Source: Rhabditoides inermis (lineage: Eukaryota > Nematoda > Chromadorea > Rhabditida > Rhabditidae). From it: a DNA stretch of 64,000 nucleotides. The first letter of the stretch is position 1; each line of letters begins with the position of its first letter. Of this stretch, positions 58,381 through 64,000 are shown piece by piece. Location: contig CAWZYM010000331.1 of assembly GCA_963966185.1 (NCBI GenBank), positions 1,013,501 to 1,077,500 on the forward strand, written 5' to 3'. Made by a program: the position numbers and the translations under genes. Below the pieces are notes generated by a model. The model searched no databases. It was not told the DNA's origin and saw nothing but the letters and a program-made list of their open reading frames with translations.

Positions 58381-60767
58381 CTCTCCTCTCACCTTGCTCT
58401 TCCCCCTCTCTCTCTCTCCCTCTCTCTCTCCCCTCTCTCCCCTCTCTTCTCTCTCCCCCTCCCCCTCTCTCTATTTATCTATCTCTCTCTTTCTCTTTCT
58501 CCCCTCTCTCCCCTTTCTCCTCTCACCTTGCTCCCCCCCCCTCTCTCTCTCTCCTCTCTCCTCTCACCTTGCTATCCTCTCTCTCTCTCTCTCTCTCTCT
58601 CCCCTCTCTCCACTCTCTCCTTTCTCTCTCACTCTCTCTCACTCTCTTCCCCCTCTCCTCTCACCTTGCTCTCCCCCCCCTCTCTCTCACTCTCTCCCCT
58701 CTCTCCTCTCACCTTGCCCCCCCTCCCCTTCTCTTTCTCCCCCTCTCTCTCTCTCCCTCCCCTCTCTCCTCTCACCTTGCTCTCCATCACAGCCTGTCGC
58801 ACCTTTGCCGGCTCTCCACTCACGTTCCCTGTCTTGAAATGTTCAGCCACAGTGCCCTTCGACACAAACTCGTTCACCTAAGAAATATGATTGCTCTGGT
58901 ATAACCATAATAATACAACAATACATAATACATTTACATATTAATAGATCTACTGTATATTTATACATCGAATTTGAAAATTATAAGATGATTACGATTA
59001 GGACGCTTGTAGAAGCATTATTGCGTGAAGCAGAAGTATCAAAATATACATGCTGGTCGAAACGTAACCGAGAGTGTGAGCGGAACAAAGGAGTAACAGC
59101 AGAGGCAACCAAGTGTGTGTGACTGCGTACCTTTGTTCTGACCAGAAACCCTCCCTCCTGAGTGATGGTCTCTGTGAAAGGCGGCTGAAAGCAAAGCGGA
59201 GAGAGGGTGAGTGGCAAAGCAAGTGTTAGTGTTCAGTGAGTGGGGCAAGTGAGTGTCAATGTCAAATAGCAACAGATGGTTAGGGACTTGGTCTTTTATA
59301 TGTTGCAATGATATGTACCTGTTGAGCAAGAGGCATCTGCAGTTGCTGAATCTGAGAAGACTCCTGAACAGAAATCTTATCATATACTTTTAGTATTTTA
59401 GTTGTTGCGCAAGCGAAAAACACTATATTGCATAAATTCAAAACGATCAAATGAAATTAGGCCAGTGAAACGTAATTCATAACTCTAAACATATTCCGTC
59501 TTTGTTTTGCCCACCTGAAGGGGCGTGGCTACGAGGGGCGTGGCGACGGGGTGCTGGATAGCCTGCGGGCGGACCAGTTCGATCGGAGACGGCGTCTGCA
59601 ATCATTTAATTGTATAGATATACTTTAAATTGGTATTATTCACTCAAGTTCGAGGCTTTGTCACAAAAAAACACATTCCTGATAGCATGTAACCGAAACG
59701 TCGTATAGAAACTGCTGTGTTCCAACACATGCTCAACTTCCAACACAGTTCCACACAATTGTGGTTCTCCATATCACATTACTACATAGACGAATCTAGA
59801 CTGGAAACGATTATTCCATAGTGCAGGCTACGACACGTTTCATCGTGTTTGTGAAACTTATCCCCTTTCACCTTTCACCCACCTACTGCGATCTGTCTCC
59901 TACGTCCTACGGCAGTAATCATGAACCCTCCCCATATATTACAAAAACTTTCTAAACATCGCTATATCTCGGCACAGAGAAATCGCGAAAAGAGAAAGTT
60001 GTAGCGGATGGTACTGGCTACGCGATGTTTACGAGGAAGTTTAGGAAGTTTAAAAAATTAAAACTTTTTAAACATTTACCAGTAGTTACGGTTTGTACTG
60101 TATATATGATATATCTATCCTTGCCGTTTGATTAGAATAAACATTCCATTACCTCAGCGGCGACCCTCTTCCCTGCCAGTGCGGGGTTCTTCTTCACAGC
60201 CTCCCGCAGCTGCTTCAACTCGGCGATCTTCTCGCGAATCGCCTCAAATACAAACATGTTTTGGGAACTGGCAATCGAAAGAAAGTCAAAGTCCAGCATG
60301 ACAACCTCCCCCGATGCATGTTTACTGTTTTGTGGACGTCAATCGCTTAATTCTATCAACTGTCAACATGGCATGAATCATATTTAAACTGGCCAGTATA
60401 AGGCCAGTATAATGTTTTTACACTGACATCTTTGTTGTGCAACGTGGATTTTCGTGTGTCGTTTCAGTAATTGTAGCATGATTGAAAGTGTATTTCGTTT
60501 CAGGTTACTGTACCTGCGTCCTCTTCTGTATCTCCTGCTCCAGTGTCTCTCCCTGCGGAAGCGACTGCACACGCACGTCCTTGTCCGCATTCTGGACGAC
60601 CTATATGACGTCATTGTGACGTCATCGCATGACGTCACCCACCTCCCTCCTGCGTGCGCGCTTCTGCTTGTGCGATGAGATGTCGTTGCTGTCCAATTCG
60701 GCTGCTAGGGTGTTGGGGAGGGGGAGGGGCTGGAGAGAGAGAGAGTGTGTGTGTGGAGAGAGGGAGA

Positions 60768-60798
<31 letters not shown>

Positions 60799-61920
60799 AG
60801 AGAGCTCCATACCTGCTGCACCACAGGCGGCTGGAGGTTCCTAGCCACAGGGGCAGTGGGTGCGGGGGCGGTGGCAGGCGCCGGAGTGGCAACCGGACTG
60901 GCCGGCGGATGGGCAAGAGAGGCGGCGGCAGCGGTGTTCTGGCTATTCACCGACTCCTGCAAGTGACGGGTGAGAGATAAACTCTCACCGCTTGATCGGG
61001 TTCCATTCCAGGCCCTATCCAATACGCTACCGAAGCTACGAGAAGAGCTCGCTATTCCCGGAAAGTCAAAGCGATCGCAATTCATTAATTAGCATTTCCC
61101 GTGCTCTCCGGCAGCCAGATTTGTGGCTACGGCCTTTTTTTGGGCTTATCTACAAACTAGCGTCGAGAATTGACAAAGTGGGATGATGCCCCATTGTCAT
61201 TTGCTTGTTAGATCTTTGACAAACCTGCACAGGGAACGGTTTGATGACGGGTCGCAGAGGCTTCCTGGGCAGAGGGTAGATGCGCGACGGCTGGCCGGTA
61301 GGAGTAGGCTGCTGCTGTAACGTATTTTATCGCTTTGCTTTAGGACGGCTTACGACAGCGTACATGTTTTCTCACTACTTTCTTACCTGCTGGACAGGCA
61401 TCGGCTGCACTCCCTGTTGCACAATCTGCGTGGGCGGGGCCTGAGGAGGCGGTACCTGAGGAGGCGGAGCCTGAGACCTCATCGCAATTTTCTGCAGCTG
61501 CGCAAACTGTTGAGGTTGGGGAGGACCGTTCATAGTGCGAGGCTGCATGAACTGGTTCTGCTGAGGAGGCGGGGCGTGGGGAGGCGGTGCCTGTTGCTGC
61601 ATGTGCCTCTGCTGGAGCATAGGCTGCACGTTTTGGGGACGATGCGCGGTGGGCGTGGTCATAGGAGGCGGGGCGACGGTCGTGGGAAGAGCGACCGGGA
61701 AGTTGGGCTCGACGAGCTGAAGCACAAAAAATAGACTGTTACAGAATCAAATAAAAAAAAAAGCGAAGACGGGTCAAGTAAAATTGGTTAGGATTTCGAT
61801 CAATGTTGTTTGTTTGTGAACGTTCACGAAGTACCGTACCGATTTGGGAACGGCTATTCCGGTCACAGGAACGGGGAAGTAGGGCACAGGAGCGTTGTCG
61901 AGCTGGGTCACCTAGAAGTG

Positions 61921-61979
<59 letters not shown>

Positions 61980-63959
61980 GTTTACCTCGAGGAAGTTGGG
62001 GTTCTCCATCACCCTCACATCCGAGTCGTAGTCAGCGTCGACAATGAGCTAAAAAAAAAGCTTTTAAAAAAACATACGCTTCATCATCTCTACTAAACTC
62101 ACAAGCAGGTTTTGAAGTAATTTGCTCATGGAAAACAAAAATTCTGAGAAATTGAATATTGAAGGAATCTAGGATAAAGAAGTACAGTAGACATTGATTG
62201 TTTTATTAGTATTAGTCACCAAATAATACGTACATGCTCGCAGAATATCTGATGAGCAATTGAAAACCTCCTTAGGTAGTTGTCAGTCTCTTCAAACTAC
62301 TGCCAAAATGCGTTGCAAAACGCCTACCAACTAAGCCTACCAACTACTTCGAACTACTTCGGAAAACGATTTTCGAACAGACTGAAACACCCACCACCCA
62401 CCAGCGTGACATTTTTCATTTTTACGTGGGTTTTCGCTGACTTCTGAGCATTTGAAGCATTTGAAGTACACCCACCGGTGGGTTGTCCAGCGTCACATAT
62501 GGCCTGTTGTCAGCCGGGGCAGCAGGCGGCGGGAGCGGCTGCGCCTGCGGAGCCACCTGCATCGCCTGAACAACCTAGTTTCAATGCTGATACTCCATGC
62601 AAAATCGATAAATCAATGAACTCTATGAAAACGGTTCATGAAAACCGAAAAGCGGGGACATCAAGTCAGCGGGGTACGCATAGCAGTAGCGGACAAAGGG
62701 ATTCTAAAGTAGCGGTCAGTCTCTTCGAAACTTCCTTCGATTCTGACTTCGAAACGTTCTGAAGGGACTGTTTTGAAGAGCGATGTGCTGTTGTTGAATG
62801 GAGTTTATTGTTTTGGTATCACATGCTTAAATGGCGAGTGTGTTGTATTCTGACCGGGGCTAGATGTGCTGTCTGCGGTTGAGTTTGAAGTTTTGATATT
62901 TGGCGTTTATCACATTGGAATCTTATAAAACGTCGAATGAGCGGCTGATATGCTGCCCGCATACTAGAGAGATGCATGCTATGCAAGAACAGTCTGTGCA
63001 AAAGTGTGGTTGCAAACGCCTTCGAAACAAGCTGTTTGGTCGTGTGTCGAAGGTGTTTCGAAGAGACTGAACTCAAGTCTCGCTACTCAAGTCCAAGTGT
63101 GAGAGTGCCTACTGACCAGTTTTATGATGATATTTTTGGGAGTGTGTCGCATTGGAATCTTGTATGTTGTGAGAGTGCCTACCGGCTGCTGTTGCATGTT
63201 ATGCCATACATTCTCCAAGTGTTAGTGCGCTTTCTTATCGGTTGCTGTTTCAAGTTGATATTCGACGTTTATCACATTGGACTATTATGCAATGTCGAAT
63301 GTGCGGCTTGCCATGCACATGTCATGCATGCACATTCTATTCAAGTGTGAGTGCACTTTCTCACCGGCTGCTGTGCTGTCTGCATGTTGTGGCTGTGTCC
63401 GTGGAAGTGTTGCTGGATCTGCTCGTCGAACTGACGATGCATCGCCGACAGCTGCGAGAAGATGTCGCCTGCAATCACAGGTACGGTATTCGATATTAGG
63501 GTACGTTTCAATCGATATCCGGGTACGTTTCAATCGATATCTCAAGTTTGTATTTTACGTTAAATCGTGAAATATATAAACGAGCTACTCATTGGTAACT
63601 TGCGAATCTAAAACATTGAATTTTGAATGTGCGATCTCTGATTTCTGATCAGAATATTCTAGATAAATTTTCGGATCACAAATGTTCTTTATTGTGATCT
63701 CCTGATCACAAATGGGAAATCGAACACTGTGATCTGTGATATCAGTATTCTCTAACCTCCCAGATTGAGCATCGGCAGATTCCCCGTGCCCGGGGCGAAC
63801 ATCTTGGGCTGCTGGCGGCGGATCTCCGGCAGAGTGTCTAAATCATCTTGAGCGTCTGTTTTTCTGTTTCCCTTAACACTCTATACGTACCCTTGACAAC
63901 ATTCTTTTCGCTTTCTTTCATTGACACTTTCGTTTCCGTGGCAAGGATTTTGATACGCT
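56804..63959 (-). CDS. Gene F: Gln/Pro-rich modular protein, 5' partial (at least 657 aa)
   Basis: Twenty exons on the minus strand join in phase, from 63,959-63,891 to 56,923-56,804 with stop TGA at 56,806. In order: 63,891-63,959; 63,757-63,837; 63,365-63,468; 62,476-62,565; 61,986-62,048; 61,840-61,911; 61,387-61,716; 61,225-61,314; 60,813-60,956; 60,643-60,729; 60,514-60,600; 60,153-60,242; 59,515-59,595; 59,319-59,363; 59,131-59,184; 58,776-58,877; 57,667-57,756; 57,379-57,492; 56,970-57,032; 56,804-56,923. Most are multiples of three. The protein is rich in Gln, Pro and Ala (for example HMQQQAPPPHAPPPQQNQ) with short charged helices (AIREKIAELKQLREAVKK; AENAKLALEDQRAAMQRAQM) and a basic stretch SSHKQKRARRRE that could be a nuclear signal. 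I recognise no family. A transcription or chromatin cofactor is plausible from composition alone. The start codon lies beyond the right edge. Confidence 0.75.
57263..57371. repeat. CT-rich microsatellite in a gene F intron
   Basis: CT and CCCTCT-like repeats directly follow the donor of exon 57,379-57,492 on the minus strand (there GA-rich). Confidence 0.9.
57582..57658. repeat. GA-rich microsatellite in a gene F intron
   Basis: A pure and degenerate GAGAGA run just beyond the donor of exon 57,667-57,756. On the gene's own strand this is a CT tract. Confidence 0.9.
58093..58772 (-). repeat. CT-rich minisatellite carrying seven copies of a 5' splice site
   Basis: The plus-strand motif CTCTCACCTTGC, which on the minus strand is GCAAG|GTGAGAG, occurs at about 58,251, 58,285, 58,390, 58,524, 58,565, 58,662 and 58,710. 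The eighth and last, at 58,773, is the real donor of exon 58,776-58,877 (GAGAGCAAG|GTGAGAGG). The copies include several bases of exon end, so the exon-intron junction itself was amplified within the intron, separated by CT/CCCT filler. Confidence 0.88.
60735..60803. repeat. GA-rich tract in a gene F intron
   Basis: GAGAGAGA with GTGTGTGTG and ACAGAGAG interruptions fills the intron between exons 60,813-60,956 and 60,643-60,729. On the gene's strand it gives the pyrimidine tract before the CTCTCCAG acceptor. Confidence 0.85.
61919..61980. repeat. (GTT)n microsatellite in a gene F intron
   Basis: About 19 GTT units just upstream, on the minus strand, of the acceptor TTCTAG for exon 61,840-61,911. 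The same trinucleotide occurs at 54,675. Confidence 0.93.
62866..63260 (-). repeat. Diverged copies of the exon 63,365-63,468 donor region within its intron
   Basis: The real junction reads on the plus strand TTTCTCACCGGCTGCTGTGC. Similar segments occur at about 63,171-63,197 (GAGAGTGCCTACCGGCTGCT) and 63,222-63,250 (TTCTTATCGGTTGCTGTTTC), with a partial one near 62,866. The neighbouring block GTTTATCACATTGGA is repeated near 62,906 and 63,268. So the exon end and adjoining intron were duplicated and have decayed. Confidence 0.6.
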
Positions 63960-64000
63960 CTTGAATAGGGTGTTATGAGAGGAGGAGAGGGAGGGAAGGA

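Noticed and set aside
58053..58904. 283-codon Ser/Leu/Pro open frame on the plus strand
   Set aside because: Low-complexity CT tract within an intron of the minus-strand gene F; the amino-acid pattern follows the repeat.

Overview
This is a eukaryotic window and almost certainly nematode nuclear DNA. The strongest evidence is a major sperm protein (MSP) gene at 48,842-49,285; MSPs are found only in nematodes. Supporting evidence is the short introns with TTTCAG/TTGCAG acceptors, and several first exons that begin just after a strong acceptor AG, as expected for spliced-leader trans-splicing. I could not identify the species.

Layout. (1) 1-28,407: one unbroken array of a roughly 160-bp satellite (about 177 monomers), running off the left edge. 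It has several nested higher-order periods, the largest being two tandem copies of a 6,089-bp, 38-monomer block. (2) 28,408-31,209: unique and repeat-derived DNA ending in an ~830-bp CCCTCT tract. (3) 31,210-39,648: gene E (minus strand; Cys-rich N-terminus plus coiled coil), head-to-head with gene A, then gene B, a 14-exon gene that I read as transposase-derived with an inserted PHD-type finger. (4) 39,768-42,482: a 192-bp tandem repeat and a 1.55-kb palindromic non-coding element. (5) 42,640-53,050: an EFR3-like gene with 17 recognisable exons covering only the N-terminal part of the protein. It has an antisense MSP in one intron, a frameshifted duplicate of exon 1 upstream and a frameshifted duplicate of exon 3 downstream. 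(6) 53,561-54,451: gene D, a near-identical inverted paralogue of gene E with a different C-terminus. (7) 54,650-56,490: minisatellites, including a 34-bp array carrying CACGTG palindromes. (8) 56,804-63,959: gene F (minus strand), a Gln/Pro-rich protein of at least 20 exons whose 5' end lies outside the window.

The genes do not form a pathway. The recurring theme is local duplication: satellite blocks, inverted gene copies, duplicated first exons, and small exon-edge copies that scatter extra splice sites through introns. The most unusual observations are the D/E inverted pair with swapped tails, the transposase-like PHD gene, the MSP with one in-frame TGA, the apparently truncated EFR3, and an array of seven copied splice donors inside a gene F intron. 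All exon models were made by eye from splice-site phase and need transcript support.
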